The translations under genes were made by a program, and so were the position numbers. A stretch of 37,131 nt of DNA from a virus. Under the pieces are notes generated by a model. The model worked only from the letters and a program-made list of their open reading frames with translations, searched no databases and was not told the DNA's origin. How positions within the stretch are numbered: position 1 is the stretch's first letter; every line of letters starts with the position of its first letter. The DNA lies in IMG/VR virus record IMGVR_UViG_3300027506_000008, positions 1 to 37,131 of that record. One strand, 5' to 3'. Shown piece by piece: positions 16,196 to 25,175 of this stretch.

Positions 16196-19100
16196 ATGGC
16201 GACGTATTTAGAGCAAGTTCGCGCAGCCTTTCCCGACCTAGACAAACAGGGTTATAGTGACGAAGAAGTTGTCATCTGGCTTGCTGATAAAAATGGTGCG
16301 GACCGCCAAGAGATTGGTGAGTTTCTTGGAGTGTACGACCCGAACCAAGGAGATTTTTCTCGTGGGGTTTCGTCTGCAATCGACGCCACGCAGGGGATGG
16401 CCTATGGCGCTGGTGCTTTGTTGGCAGACACCGTTGGCGCTGACAACGCTAGAGACAAAATGCTCGGTGGTTATCGAAGAAACATGTCGCAGATTGAGCT
16501 GCGCAGTAAGCCTACCGACAGCTACGAAGGAATTAATAACTTCAGCGATGCCGCCGCCTTCGCAAAATACTACTCAGGCTACGGGTTAGCGCAGGGCGTA
16601 CAGGCAATTGCCACTGGTGGCTTGGGGGGCATAGTAGGTAAACAGGTCGTCAAGCAGGGACTAAAACGAGCGGGTAAAGACTTACTCGAAGATAGCTCAC
16701 GCACTGCCTTAGAAAAGGGTGCTAAAGTTGGTAGCTATGGTGGGTTTGGTTCGCAAGCTGTTGGTACAGAGCTAGGTGCCACATACGGCGGAGCCGTTGA
16801 CCGCGCCTCGGAAACCGGACAGAGTATCGACGATATTAATCTTGCAAAAGTTTACGGGTACGGCACCGCAGCCGGTCTTGTGGAAGGCGTCGCCGACGTT
16901 GCCACAGCGGGTTTGGCTCGCTTCGGACCAGCTAAAAACCTCCTAGAAACCGCTGCCAGCTCGCGCAAACGTAGTACAAACGTTCTGACTGGCGCAGTTA
17001 AAGGCGCAGCGATAGAAGGTGCTACCGAGGGTGTTCAGACAGGTCTTGAAGATTTAGGTGCAGGATACTCTGCGGAAGAAGCCCGGTTCTTTGATCCAAC
17101 TTCTGTCTTGGCTGGGGCCATAGGTGGCGGACAATTAGGTGGCGTCGGTGGGCTTTTACGAACTCCGCAACAAAGCAGTACGGATCTAAACGAGACTGTA
17201 GAAGTAGCCAAAGCCAACGTCGGCGAACAGTTACAGCTGAACCTCGATGACCCGTCGACGCCGCAGCAGCTTGAGGCGCAACGCGCCGAGCAGCAGAACA
17301 AAGCTGAAGCCATAAATAAACTTAACAAGTCCCGACAGGAAGCTGAGAACGACGCGTTCCGCGTCGAAGCGCAATCGTTCACAAAGAAAGACTTCAAAAA
17401 ACAACTCGCCGCTGGGCTAGAGGCAACTGTGGATGATCGTACATCTGATTTAGGTCGAGAATTTCTTAGCGAGTTGAATACCCCTACCGATGAAAACCCT
17501 ACAGGTATTATTGACCCAGACGACGTTAAAGCTGCACGTACTAAATTTGTAAAAAGAAAAACTGACGAGCAAACAGGTAAGCTCAACGAAGCATACATAT
17601 CTGAAATACAAAGACGGATAGCTGAGAAAGCAAAGAACCAAGATCAGATCGAACTGGACTTCGATCAAAAGACACAACAAGAAAAACAACAGCTGGAGCT
17701 AGATAAGCCAGCCCTCAGTGGTACAAAAGCTATCGAGCAGACTGAGCGTATGTTTGGCAAAGACTGGGTTGCCAGTGGGAACTATGAAGCCTTGGAAGCT
17801 GCGGTAAACGCACCCAAATTTAACCGCAAGAAGTACGCTCAGGCGTTGAATGAAGCAGTTAACTCACCTGTTAACGCGTCAACAGAACAAGCGTTAGAAG
17901 GTCCAAGGGGGCGGGTCCAAGAAGCGATTGAAGCTATTGCTCCTGCACTAGAAAGAGCGCCGCAACAAAAAGCAGTCTTCGAAACGTTTACAAACGCGTT
18001 GTTTAACAACCAAATGGATAAGTACATTCAAGTAAACATACGAAAAGGAAAAAAATACTACGCCCTAAATTACCAAGAGTTAGCCGATGATGCGGGGATA
18101 ACAGGCAAGAACAATCGTACCACCGCCAACAATGCCATGAAGCGCATTATGCCGAAGCTAAACAAAGCGCTTGGCTTAGAGGAAAATGACAGCGGGGGTT
18201 TACAAAAACTACTTGCAGAGCTTGCGGCAGAACGAAAGCTTGAGACACAGCCGCAAGCACCGGGGCAATCTGAAACGAACGTTGGCGACGACGACATAAG
18301 GACTGGTGCTAAGCTAGACGACGTTGCCCCAGATAAAATTGAACAGACCCTTAAACAGATGCCAGCTGTGGGAGCAGACGGGCCAGCAACACGCGGTACG
18401 GTTACCAGAGCTGACGCCGACGAAGTGTTGGACGCTCAAGAAAACCTAGATGGAACAGCCGGTGAGCAGTCCGCGTTTGATCTAGGTCGAAGCACGGTTA
18501 TATCTGCGGGGTCTGGTAATTATAGGGGCGTAAAGAAAGAAGACAAAGCCTTTACGCGAAGCCTTGTAAGCTCCAACGAAGAGGTAGCTGCGGTGGCTGC
18601 TGAGCGAAACCAGAAAATAGATGACGAAGTTGAGTCGAAGAGCGCCCTCCTTAAAGGCGTATGGGACAGCGGCAAGGCTCCTGACACAATGTCGTTTGTC
18701 GATCTGAGCGCAGCTGACAAGCGCGAAGTCTATTTCATAGTGCGCCAATACTTAGATGACCAGCTTGACCAAAGCATAAGTTCAGAAGCCGCTCTGGAAC
18801 AAGTTCGCGCAGGAATTGCGAAGATAGAAACAACCTTACCTACAGCGGAAGAGAGCGGTACCAATGAAACAACAACTCAAGATGCCGAACCGAGGCGATC
18901 TAATGAAGCTGAAGAAGGGGTTCGACGAGAACGTGCTGCCAATCCTACAGGAGATGGACCAAGCGGGACAGGAAATGTCACCCAGAGCAAAGAAGCTGTT
19001 ACAGGCGAGCAAGAAAACAAAACAGTCGTAGAGACTAAACCCGTTGAGAAAGCTGTTAAAAAGCCAAAAAAGCCACCCGCTAAGAAAGCTTCTAAAAAGC

Positions 19101-22100
19101 CAGAAACACCACCCGCTAAACTCGCTAAAGACAGGCTCATGCCTACGTCGTTCGTTACCGGTCAAGCCTTTGTAGCCGACGTTTACCACGGGACTACTAC
19201 CGATATTAATGAGTTTGATTCCACGAAGCTGGGAGATAACACCGGAGCGGGGTCAGCGCAGGAAGCATTTTTCTTTGGCGGAAAGCCTCAGACCGGAAAT
19301 TCTTATGCGACATCTAAGTCAGAACGGCAGAAAGACGCAGAGTACAATCGAGTTTTGAACGTATCTCGCAAATATTTGGGACAAAAAAAATTAAACGCTT
19401 CTGAGCAAAGCACTTTGGAGGACATGTTAGCTCGCGCGGCTGAAATGAAAGACGGGGAAAAACTTTTAACAGCTCTTGTGAAGGCGTATAGTCAAGACCC
19501 AAAAAATGGAACGCCTGTTTTGTCTATGGCGAGAAACTTTAGTCCAATTTCGAAGCCTCAAGTTCAGCTGCGTAGAATACGGATGAGTAACCCCTTCGTG
19601 TACGACTACAAGGGCGCAAAAATTAGGGACGTAACCTACCTAAGTTTAATCCAGAAAGCCAAAGCAGCCGGTCACGATGGCGTCGTTATGCTCAACACAT
19701 ACGACCGCGCTGGAAAAAGAAGGGCTGAGCTTACCGAGGAGGATATGGATAATATCTTTGCCGTGTTCGACGCGTCAGACATTACCAATACCTTTAAGCT
19801 TAGAGAAGACAAAACCAAGTTTGGTCTCCCCGTGGAAGCCAAAGAGCCTTCTACGCGCGTGGCGTTTGAGCAGGAAATAGAAAACCTAACAGGGCAGAAA
19901 ACAAACTCACGTATCCACGTGTTCGATACATATAAGGAAGCTCTACAAGCTATCGAAGACGGCGCTGTTCCCGCAATGGATATCGAACGTCTGAATAAAG
20001 CTCAGCCGTATGGGTGGGTTGCGCTTGACGATAACGGTGATCCCCACGCCCACTTCGTCCTCAGTAAAGTTAGTGCTGGTCGTGAGAAATCGGCTTTCCT
20101 CCACGAAATGGGTGGTCATGTCGGCATAGATGGCATTATTCCTGCGCAAGATCAGAAAGACCTCGCCGATCAAATCTCTGATTGGGCGGGTCAGAACAAC
20201 AATACACTGGAAAGCAATATTGCTCGACGTGCGATTGCTCGTGTTGCTGACGCACGTACGAAAGACAGTAAAGGCATGGCTTCTGAAGGAGCTATTCTGT
20301 CTGAGACCATAGCATATTTCTTGGAAGAAGCTGCCATTGCTGGCGTTGACCCAAGCGTGAACAGCACTGTGGCTAACTTTGTTAAAAAGCTACGTGATCT
20401 TTTCCGCATCGCTTACGAGAAGCTAGGGTTTGGCGAAGCAAGTACGCTCACCACTCAAGACATTGTTGATTTAGCCTACGGCGCAGCTCGTCTGGAGTTG
20501 ATGCATGGTGTGTCTGAATTGAACACACAAAACCCGATGACAACGACGTCGATGCAAGCAGCTCGCCTTGGTGTTGCAAGCCGAGAGTACGTTAGAGAAC
20601 ATCTTGGTGGGGCAAACGCAGTACAAGCATACGATACAGCGGCGGGAGTAGCCGCCAAGGCAGCGCTTTCGCTAAAGTTCGTGCACAACATAGTACGTGA
20701 CAACCGAGCTAGTATGCCAGCTTTGGGGCGGTGGTATGACGCCATGTTGAAAGTCGAAGCCACACGGAATGAAATAAAGCGTTCTCTTAACGACATGAAA
20801 AAACAAGCTCGCGCCTTGAGTTCTGAACGCCGTGCCGTGGTAAATAAATTCTTGGGTGAGAGTACATTTGACCAGCAGTGGGGCTACGACCCAAAAGAAT
20901 ACCACGCTGACTTGTTCGCGGGTAAAGAAGTTCAAATCAACACTGGGAAAAAGCTTCAGTTCGACAGGCTATCCTCTACAGAAAAACAGCTTGTTGCAGA
21001 CATATTTTCTCACGGTGAGCGTATGCGACAGCGCAAAGCCGCCCTCGCCAAGAGGCTAGGCGTCTCAGGTAAGTTCTTTAGGGACGGTTCGCTGGAAGGC
21101 CCGTACGCCCCTCTGAAGCGCTTCGGCAATTACGTCGCAGAACTCAAGTCCGCTAGATTAGTGGAAGCTGGCAGAGCCGCAAAAGCAGCGGGAGCCACGA
21201 AAAAACAGAAAGAGTTGTACGAGACGCTCAAGTCTGACCGCAACCACTACATTGTTAGCTTCTTCGACACCGAAGGATCGGCAAACCGTTTCATCGACAA
21301 CAACAAAAAGAACTATGCGTTTTCATCTCCAGCGACAGAGCGTTCGCCAGACCCCAACAGAGATAGGGTTTCGGATTCCGAGGTTTATGAAAAAGTTATG
21401 GGCGCATTGTCGGCTAGCGAAAGCAGCAATATGGACCCGAACGCAAAGGCAGCATTCCGCAACATGATACGCGGTATGTACTTCCAGTCTATGGATGAGC
21501 GCAGTGCTAGGACATCAGGGGCCAAGCGTCTTAATCGCGCTGGCTACGAAGAGAACATGTTACGCTCGTTTGAAAGCCACGCGGACGCCGAGGCAAGTAT
21601 GATAGCGCAAATGGAGAACGGCACTGAAGTCAACACGGCGTTAGCCCAAGCGAATAACGAAACTCGTATTGACCCTGCTGACCCCGAAAGTATGCGCGAC
21701 ACAAATAAGAAACGCATATATAACAACATAGCTAAGCATTACGGAAACACTCTGACCCGAAACGAAACACCGGTCCAAGACATGGTTTCCACCGGTAACT
21801 CTGTTTATATGTTGCTGACCAGTGTGGGGTATCACTTAACCAACGCAACACAGCCGATGATGGTTTCGGTCCCACGCATAGCTGGCGACTTCGGCAACTA
21901 CGGCAACGCTTGGAGCGGTATGTTCCGAGGTTATAAGTATTCTAGGGCTGCTGCTAAAATCGGCATGGATATGGAGACCGAGATTGATCTCGACAAAGTT
22001 CCACAAGAGTACCGTGCGCTTTTAAAGACGCTACAAGACCGCAATCTCCTCGACCAAGGTATGGAAGAAGACGGCGCGTTCGACCGTTTCAACACAGGTT

Positions 22101-23296
22101 CTGAGGTTCTAAATCGTGCGTCAGATGTACTCGGCACCATCACAAGCAAGTTGTACAACGTGGCTAAGTTCGTCGAGGCGCAGAACCGTATTTCTACTGC
22201 CATAGCCGCCTACGATGCGGCACGAGCCAATCCGACGAAGCTCGCTGCTATGAAAATGACACCCGAGCAGTATGCAACTGCCGTCGTCGAGGACACTCAA
22301 GGTAACTTCTCTCAGCTAGACGCGCCGTCTCTGATTAAAGCATTACCCAAGGTTGTCACACAGTATCGCAAGTACCAGCTTCTTATGGCGTGGCACTATT
22401 CCAGTGCATTCAACCAAGGGTTTTTAGGGGAAACTCCAGAGATTAGAGCAGCTGGCAAAAAAGTTCTCGCGTACTCTTTAGGTCACGCTTCTATGGGCGC
22501 TGGCGCTACGGGTATTCCGCTACTCTCTTTAGCTTTCTATGTCAGCACGTTCCTAGGCGTAGGCGACGACGAACCAATAGACATGGAGCGCTATATCAAA
22601 GAGAATATTGACGATGGTCCTTTGGGCCAAGCACTGTCACGCGGCGTGTTCTCTGTATTCGGTCTCGACCTAAGCACCAAGCTCAGCCAAGGCAAGATAT
22701 TCCACCCCCTACCCTACGTAGATTTTGAGGTTGGTGAAGAAGGTGCGCGAAACATTATTATGGGCGCTGTTGGTCCCGCTGGTACAACGGGCGTCAATTT
22801 CTTCCGCGCAGCGGAGTATTTTAAACAGGGCGATCTACTTAAAGGTATCGAATACTCCATGCCCAAAGGTATCCGCTCAGCGGCTGAAAGCTATCGTCTG
22901 GCAACAGAAGGTATGACAACTAAGTCAGGCACCGTCGTCGTCGACCCGCGAGAGATTGATGTTGTTAGTCTACTCATCAACGCACTTGGCTTACCCGCCA
23001 GTGAGATCAACAGTCTCAAGTGGACGAAGGGGCAACAGTACGAGATACAACAGTATTTCAACAAAGAGAGTGGCAAGATACGCAGGAAGTACATCGAAGC
23101 CACGCGGAACAGAGACCGCAGCGGGCAAGCAGAAATGCGCCAAGAGTTCAGAGACTTACAAAAATCCAAAGATCGTGTGCGACCATTCTTCAACGATGCT
23201 CCCGGTGCGCTGAAGCGCCAAAGCATCAGTACGCTACTCAAATCGCCAAGCGCCAAGGCCAAGCTAGAAAAAAGAGAACAAGAAAAACTCAGATGA
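16196..23296 (+). CDS. Giant polyvalent protein: ART-like, metallopeptidase-like and PLxRFG regions
   Basis: 2366 residues, the largest gene here. N-terminus 'YLEQVRAAFPDLDKQGYSDEEVVIWLADK'. Residues ~110-330 contain hydrophobic Gly/Ala segments ('GLAQGVQAIATGGLGGIVGK', 'LAGAIGGGQLGGVGGLL'); ~360-930 are charged helices, then a Lys/Pro linker (~940-980). From 996, 'VYHGTTTDINEFD' with 'FFFGGKPQTGNSYATS' and 'HDGVVMLN...VFDASDI' resembles the ART-PolyVal ADP-ribosyltransferase domain. 'FLHEMGGHVG' (His1303, Glu1304, His1308; HExxxH) is the metallopeptidase-like signature of this class. 'PLKRFG' at 1639-1644 is the PLxRFG motif. A hydrophobic block lies at ~2088-2125. Known relatives are injected multi-effector virion proteins (DarB/Bcep22 type). 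Target unknown; the peptidase may be inactive because the spacing is not HExxH. Confidence 0.85.
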   Translation: MATYLEQVRAAFPDLDKQGYSDEEVVIWLADKNGADRQEIGEFLGVYDPNQGDFSRGVSSAIDATQGMAYGAGALLADTVGADNARDKMLGGYRRNMSQIELRSKPTDSYEGINNFSDAAAFAKYYSGYGLAQGVQAIATGGLGGIVGKQVVKQGLKRAGKDLLEDSSRTALEKGAKVGSYGGFGSQAVGTELGATYGGAVDRASETGQSIDDINLAKVYGYGTAAGLVEGVADVATAGLARFGPAKNLLETAASSRKRSTNVLTGAVKGAAIEGATEGVQTGLEDLGAGYSAEEARFFDPTSVLAGAIGGGQLGGVGGLLRTPQQSSTDLNETVEVAKANVGEQLQLNLDDPSTPQQLEAQRAEQQNKAEAINKLNKSRQEAENDAFRVEAQSFTKKDFKKQLAAGLEATVDDRTSDLGREFLSELNTPTDENPTGIIDPDDVKAARTKFVKRKTDEQTGKLNEAYISEIQRRIAEKAKNQDQIELDFDQKTQQEKQQLELDKPALSGTKAIEQTERMFGKDWVASGNYEALEAAVNAPKFNRKKYAQALNEAVNSPVNASTEQALEGPRGRVQEAIEAIAPALERAPQQKAVFETFTNALFNNQMDKYIQVNIRKGKKYYALNYQELADDAGITGKNNRTTANNAMKRIMPKLNKALGLEENDSGGLQKLLAELAAERKLETQPQAPGQSETNVGDDDIRTGAKLDDVAPDKIEQTLKQMPAVGADGPATRGTVTRADADEVLDAQENLDGTAGEQSAFDLGRSTVISAGSGNYRGVKKEDKAFTRSLVSSNEEVAAVAAERNQKIDDEVESKSALLKGVWDSGKAPDTMSFVDLSAADKREVYFIVRQYLDDQLDQSISSEAALEQVRAGIAKIETTLPTAEESGTNETTTQDAEPRRSNEAEEGVRRERAANPTGDGPSGTGNVTQSKEAVTGEQENKTVVETKPVEKAVKKPKKPPAKKASKKPETPPAKLAKDRLMPTSFVTGQAFVADVYHGTTTDINEFDSTKLGDNTGAGSAQEAFFFGGKPQTGNSYATSKSERQKDAEYNRVLNVSRKYLGQKKLNASEQSTLEDMLARAAEMKDGEKLLTALVKAYSQDPKNGTPVLSMARNFSPISKPQVQLRRIRMSNPFVYDYKGAKIRDVTYLSLIQKAKAAGHDGVVMLNTYDRAGKRRAELTEEDMDNIFAVFDASDITNTFKLREDKTKFGLPVEAKEPSTRVAFEQEIENLTGQKTNSRIHVFDTYKEALQAIEDGAVPAMDIERLNKAQPYGWVALDDNGDPHAHFVLSKVSAGREKSAFLHEMGGHVGIDGIIPAQDQKDLADQISDWAGQNNNTLESNIARRAIARVADARTKDSKGMASEGAILSETIAYFLEEAAIAGVDPSVNSTVANFVKKLRDLFRIAYEKLGFGEASTLTTQDIVDLAYGAARLELMHGVSELNTQNPMTTTSMQAARLGVASREYVREHLGGANAVQAYDTAAGVAAKAALSLKFVHNIVRDNRASMPALGRWYDAMLKVEATRNEIKRSLNDMKKQARALSSERRAVVNKFLGESTFDQQWGYDPKEYHADLFAGKEVQINTGKKLQFDRLSSTEKQLVADIFSHGERMRQRKAALAKRLGVSGKFFRDGSLEGPYAPLKRFGNYVAELKSARLVEAGRAAKAAGATKKQKELYETLKSDRNHYIVSFFDTEGSANRFIDNNKKNYAFSSPATERSPDPNRDRVSDSEVYEKVMGALSASESSNMDPNAKAAFRNMIRGMYFQSMDERSARTSGAKRLNRAGYEENMLRSFESHADAEASMIAQMENGTEVNTALAQANNETRIDPADPESMRDTNKKRIYNNIAKHYGNTLTRNETPVQDMVSTGNSVYMLLTSVGYHLTNATQPMMVSVPRIAGDFGNYGNAWSGMFRGYKYSRAAAKIGMDMETEIDLDKVPQEYRALLKTLQDRNLLDQGMEEDGAFDRFNTGSEVLNRASDVLGTITSKLYNVAKFVEAQNRISTAIAAYDAARANPTKLAAMKMTPEQYATAVVEDTQGNFSQLDAPSLIKALPKVVTQYRKYQLLMAWHYSSAFNQGFLGETPEIRAAGKKVLAYSLGHASMGAGATGIPLLSLAFYVSTFLGVGDDEPIDMERYIKENIDDGPLGQALSRGVFSVFGLDLSTKLSQGKIFHPLPYVDFEVGEEGARNIIMGAVGPAGTTGVNFFRAAEYFKQGDLLKGIEYSMPKGIRSAAESYRLATEGMTTKSGTVVVDPREIDVVSLLINALGLPASEINSLKWTKGQQYEIQQYFNKESGKIRRKYIEATRNRDRSGQAEMRQEFRDLQKSKDRVRPFFNDAPGALKRQSISTLLKSPSAKAKLEKREQEKLR
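17869..17884 (+). promoter_or_regulatory. 16-bp dyad, copy 5 (intragenic)
   Basis: TGTTAACGCGTCAACA, 13 of 16 matches, followed by GAAC, inside the giant gene (codons 559-563, VNAST). No start codon with a ribosome site follows nearby, so if functional it would act as an internal binding site. Confidence 0.35.
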
Positions 23297-23341
23297 TTTC
23301 TCCAAAGCCGCTTCTATTCTCCTCCCTATGAGGCGGTAACT

Positions 23342-23391
23342 ACCCCCAGCCCGGCTAGGTTTCGCACTGCAACGGTTGGGGGTCTTTTTTT
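23342..23391 (+). terminator. Rho-independent terminator ending the late operon
   Basis: ACCCCCAGCC pairs with GGTTGGGGGT (10 bp, one G-T wobble) around a 22-nt loop, followed by C and seven T. It lies 46 nt after the giant gene's stop and before the converging integrase gene. The T-run orientation serves rightward transcription. Confidence 0.85.
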
Positions 23392-23399
23392 GCCCTCAG

Positions 23400-23410
23400 C
23401 GTGGGACACC
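23400..23410 (+). repeat. GTGGGACAC repeat 1
   Basis: CGTGGGACACC, first of four copies in the region between terminator and integrase stop. Shorter match than copies 2 and 4. Candidate integrase arm-type site. Confidence 0.5.
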
Positions 23411-23452
23411 TTTATCCTAACCTATTGATATGTTTAGGGCCGGATTTACTTT

Positions 23453-23470
23453 CCGTGGGACACCCTACCA
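23453..23470 (+). repeat. GTGGGACAC repeat 2 (18-bp form)
   Basis: CCGTGGGACACCCTACCA, identical over 18 bp to the copy at 23573-23590 and 120 bp away from it. Candidate integrase binding site or one attachment-site arm. Confidence 0.6.
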
Positions 23471-23554
23471 TTGATTTCATTGACATTTTTATTTAAATGG
23501 TGGGCGACCCTGCACTCCCAATAGGGCAGTTTTAGCTATATTTTGTTGACTAAA

Positions 23555-23583
23555 GTGTCCCACGTAAAAACACCGTGGGACAC
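23555..23583 (-). repeat. Perfect inverted repeat at integrase 3' end
   Basis: GTGTCCCACG (23555-23564) and CGTGGGACAC (23574-23583) are perfect 10-bp inverted copies around a 9-nt loop; the right arm belongs to the 18-bp repeat 23573-23590. It lies just beyond the integrase stop and could double as a leftward transcript-end hairpin, though only three T follow on that strand. Confidence 0.65.
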
Positions 23584-23590
23584 CCTACCA
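23573..23590 (+). repeat. GTGGGACAC repeat 4 (18-bp form)
   Basis: CCGTGGGACACCCTACCA, identical to 23453-23470, and overlapping the last codons and the TAG of the integrase gene (23585-23590). Confidence 0.6.
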
Positions 23591-24667
23591 GTCTAAGGCC
23601 GCTAGAGATTTTAGTCCGTCCGCTGCCAAACCGCGTCGTTCGACGCCCTTGGTGTATATCTCCGACGTCCGCGCTTCTGTGTGGGACATGACAGACATTA
23701 TCTGGTGTTGAGTGCTACCCGCTTCGGCCATCAGTTCAGCCATGGCTTTGCGCACCCCATGTGACGAACGCCCGTCTAGTCCTGCGGCTTTACACCAGCG
23801 TTGAACTCTAACACGCAGCGCCTCAACAGAGGTAAACGGTAGTCCTTTTTCGTTAAGAATGTAACTCGACCCGACCACGGTAGACAGGCGCGTGGCTTCA
23901 ACTAGCGGTGGGAGCATGGGGATCGACACAAACGCAGAACCTTTTTTGCGCGGCTGGAACTCTAGCCACAGCTGGCCGTTCCTAGTTTTTTCTTGGCCGC
24001 GCCCAATCCATAGTGCGTCGCCAATACGACAGGCGGTGAATGCTTGGATCGTCAACCACAGATGAGCAGTTGTACCACGAGGGTGTTTTTCTTTGAAGGC
24101 TTTAATGTCTGCGGCGGTCCACGGTTTAGCGCCACCTTTAGGATTTTTGTTTATGGCTCCGATACCCGCAGCTGGATTGTGACCTATTTCGTCACGCTCC
24201 ATAGCCCATGCGTACAGAGCTTTGATTGATTTGATTAGGTTGTCCGCTGCGCCGGGGCGACTAGCCCAAGCATCTCGTATCTCCACAAACACGCTTGTGG
24301 GGGCATCCATATCACAATCGCCGTATCGAACGTCGTCGTCGCCGCGATAGTCACACATGCGGGTAAGGACGCTTCGACGTTGTTTTAGAGTATCTGCTGA
24401 CATTTGCTTGGCGGCGACCATGTCTCCTAAGAACTTTAAGTATCGAGCTACTAACCAATCGAGGGAGCGTGTTACTTCGGTCTTCTCGGCAACAAGCTCC
24501 CAAACTTCTCCTGCCCGTGCTGCGTAGTAGTGATGTAGAAAATCAGGGTGGGTCGGACCCACAGGCATTGTAGTTCGCTTGGTTTTATCGCCTTCCTTGC
24601 GCACACGGTAGCGCTTTGAGCCGCTCGGGGTTTTATCCACTACTAGCCCTGCAAGTTTGACTTTCAA
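23585..24667 (-). CDS. int: Tyrosine recombinase, phage integrase
   Basis: The frame allows a GTG at 24688, but a TTG at 24667 has a perfect GGAGG (24673-24677) 5 nt upstream and follows the previous stop by 2 nt, so I take TTG; 360 residues. N-terminal ~60 residues are an arm-binding-like basic domain ('SGSKRYRVRKEGDKTKRTTM'), then a SAM-like core-binding domain (~70-165). Catalytic set is complete: Arg214 in 'TACRIGDAL', His303 and Arg306 in 'SSHGVRKAM', His329 in 'VMSHTEA', Tyr338 in 'SEIYTKG'. It should catalyse site-specific integration and, with a directionality factor, excision. It is the last gene of the leftward operon, next to the repeat array. The phage is therefore probably temperate. 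Confidence 0.93.
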   Translation of the reverse strand: MKVKLAGLVVDKTPSGSKRYRVRKEGDKTKRTTMPVGPTHPDFLHHYYAARAGEVWELVAEKTEVTRSLDWLVARYLKFLGDMVAAKQMSADTLKQRRSVLTRMCDYRGDDDVRYGDCDMDAPTSVFVEIRDAWASRPGAADNLIKSIKALYAWAMERDEIGHNPAAGIGAINKNPKGGAKPWTAADIKAFKEKHPRGTTAHLWLTIQAFTACRIGDALWIGRGQEKTRNGQLWLEFQPRKKGSAFVSIPMLPPLVEATRLSTVVGSSYILNEKGLPFTSVEALRVRVQRWCKAAGLDGRSSHGVRKAMAELMAEAGSTQHQIMSVMSHTEARTSEIYTKGVERRGLAADGLKSLAALDW

Positions 24668-24669
24668 TA

Positions 24670-24864
24670 TTACCTCCGCGCAGCCCACTGTTTGGGCTTC
24701 GGACTTTGATCCAGAACGGACTCGGTGTCCAGTTTTTTCTGGTCTGTTTCGACGCGGACGCTGCCATCCTTACCCACAGACACGGCGCAGATAGATAAAC
24801 CTGCGTCCTGCGCTGCTTCGATGGCTCGCTTAATCGCGGCTTTGGTTGTGACAGCTGCTGGCAT
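24670..24864 (-). CDS. Small protein directly upstream of the integrase
   Basis: 64 residues; start overlaps the upstream gene's stop (ATGA) and the stop is 2 nt before the integrase TTG. Sequence: Ala-rich helix ('TTKAAIKRAIEAAQDAG') then a short beta hairpin 'ICAVSVGKDGSVRVETD' and a polar C-terminus. I recall similar small proteins next to integrases of alphaproteobacterial phages. A role as excisionase or integration accessory is possible but no HTH is visible. Its last codons supply the integrase's Shine-Dalgarno, so the two are translationally coupled. Confidence 0.7.
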   Translation of the reverse strand: MPAAVTTKAAIKRAIEAAQDAGLSICAVSVGKDGSVRVETDQKKLDTESVLDQSPKPKQWAARR

Positions 24865-25175
24865 CAGTCTACGTCCCGTGGTAGCGAGTAACGCTTCTTC
24901 ATATCTCGTATAGACTGCGCAGTTTTATTCAGAATGTTTCCGATTTCGATGCAGTTAAGCCCAGCGTGAAGCATTTTGTTTACCATTTCAGCGTTGACTG
25001 TGAGCGGCTTGGCGTTATCGCGTTTGTTTCTGCCGCCTTTAGCTCCCCGCTCCTTCGCTTCAATCGAACCAGTGGCGTCGCGGTACAAACCCCACGTTTT
25101 ACGCACTCTGGCATTTTCCATCAGCGCCATTTGTGCCATTTGTGCGCCTAGTTGTTGTTCTTTGTCAGGTGTCAA
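24864..25175 (-). CDS. Helix-turn-helix protein, candidate regulator
   Basis: 103 residues. The N-terminal half is helical and includes 'ERGAKGGRNKRDNAK', a basic linker. The C-terminal ~45 residues ('LTVNAEMVNKMLHAGLNCIEIGNILNKTAQSIRDMKKRYSLP') have the layout of a resolvase/sigma-like HTH: helix, 'GLNCIEIGNIL' first HTH helix, 'KTAQSIRDMKKRY' recognition helix. Probable DNA-binding protein placed between replication and integration genes; it could regulate integrase or bind the repeated dyad. Overlaps the preceding gene by 11 nt and the next by ATGA. Function inferred only. Confidence 0.7.
   Translation of the reverse strand: MTPDKEQQLGAQMAQMALMENARVRKTWGLYRDATGSIEAKERGAKGGRNKRDNAKPLTVNAEMVNKMLHAGLNCIEIGNILNKTAQSIRDMKKRYSLPRDVD

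Larger units (their letters stand above)
23297..23584. other. Non-coding convergence region, probable phage attachment (attP) region
   Basis: 288 nt without a convincing gene. It holds the terminator, then three direct and one inverted GTGGGACAC copies, separated by A/T-rich DNA (e.g. TTTTTATTTAAATGG, TATATTTTGTTGACTAAAG). Repeats next to the 3' end of a tyrosine integrase are what is expected of a phage attP with arm-type sites and an A/T-rich core or IHF-like region. The crossover core cannot be placed without the host site, and no tRNA 3' end was seen. Confidence 0.5.

Noticed and set aside
23681-23690. GTGGGACAT inside the integrase gene as a fifth array copy
   Set aside because: It encodes the conserved MSHTE segment with the catalytic His; the match is explained by coding and is away from the array.
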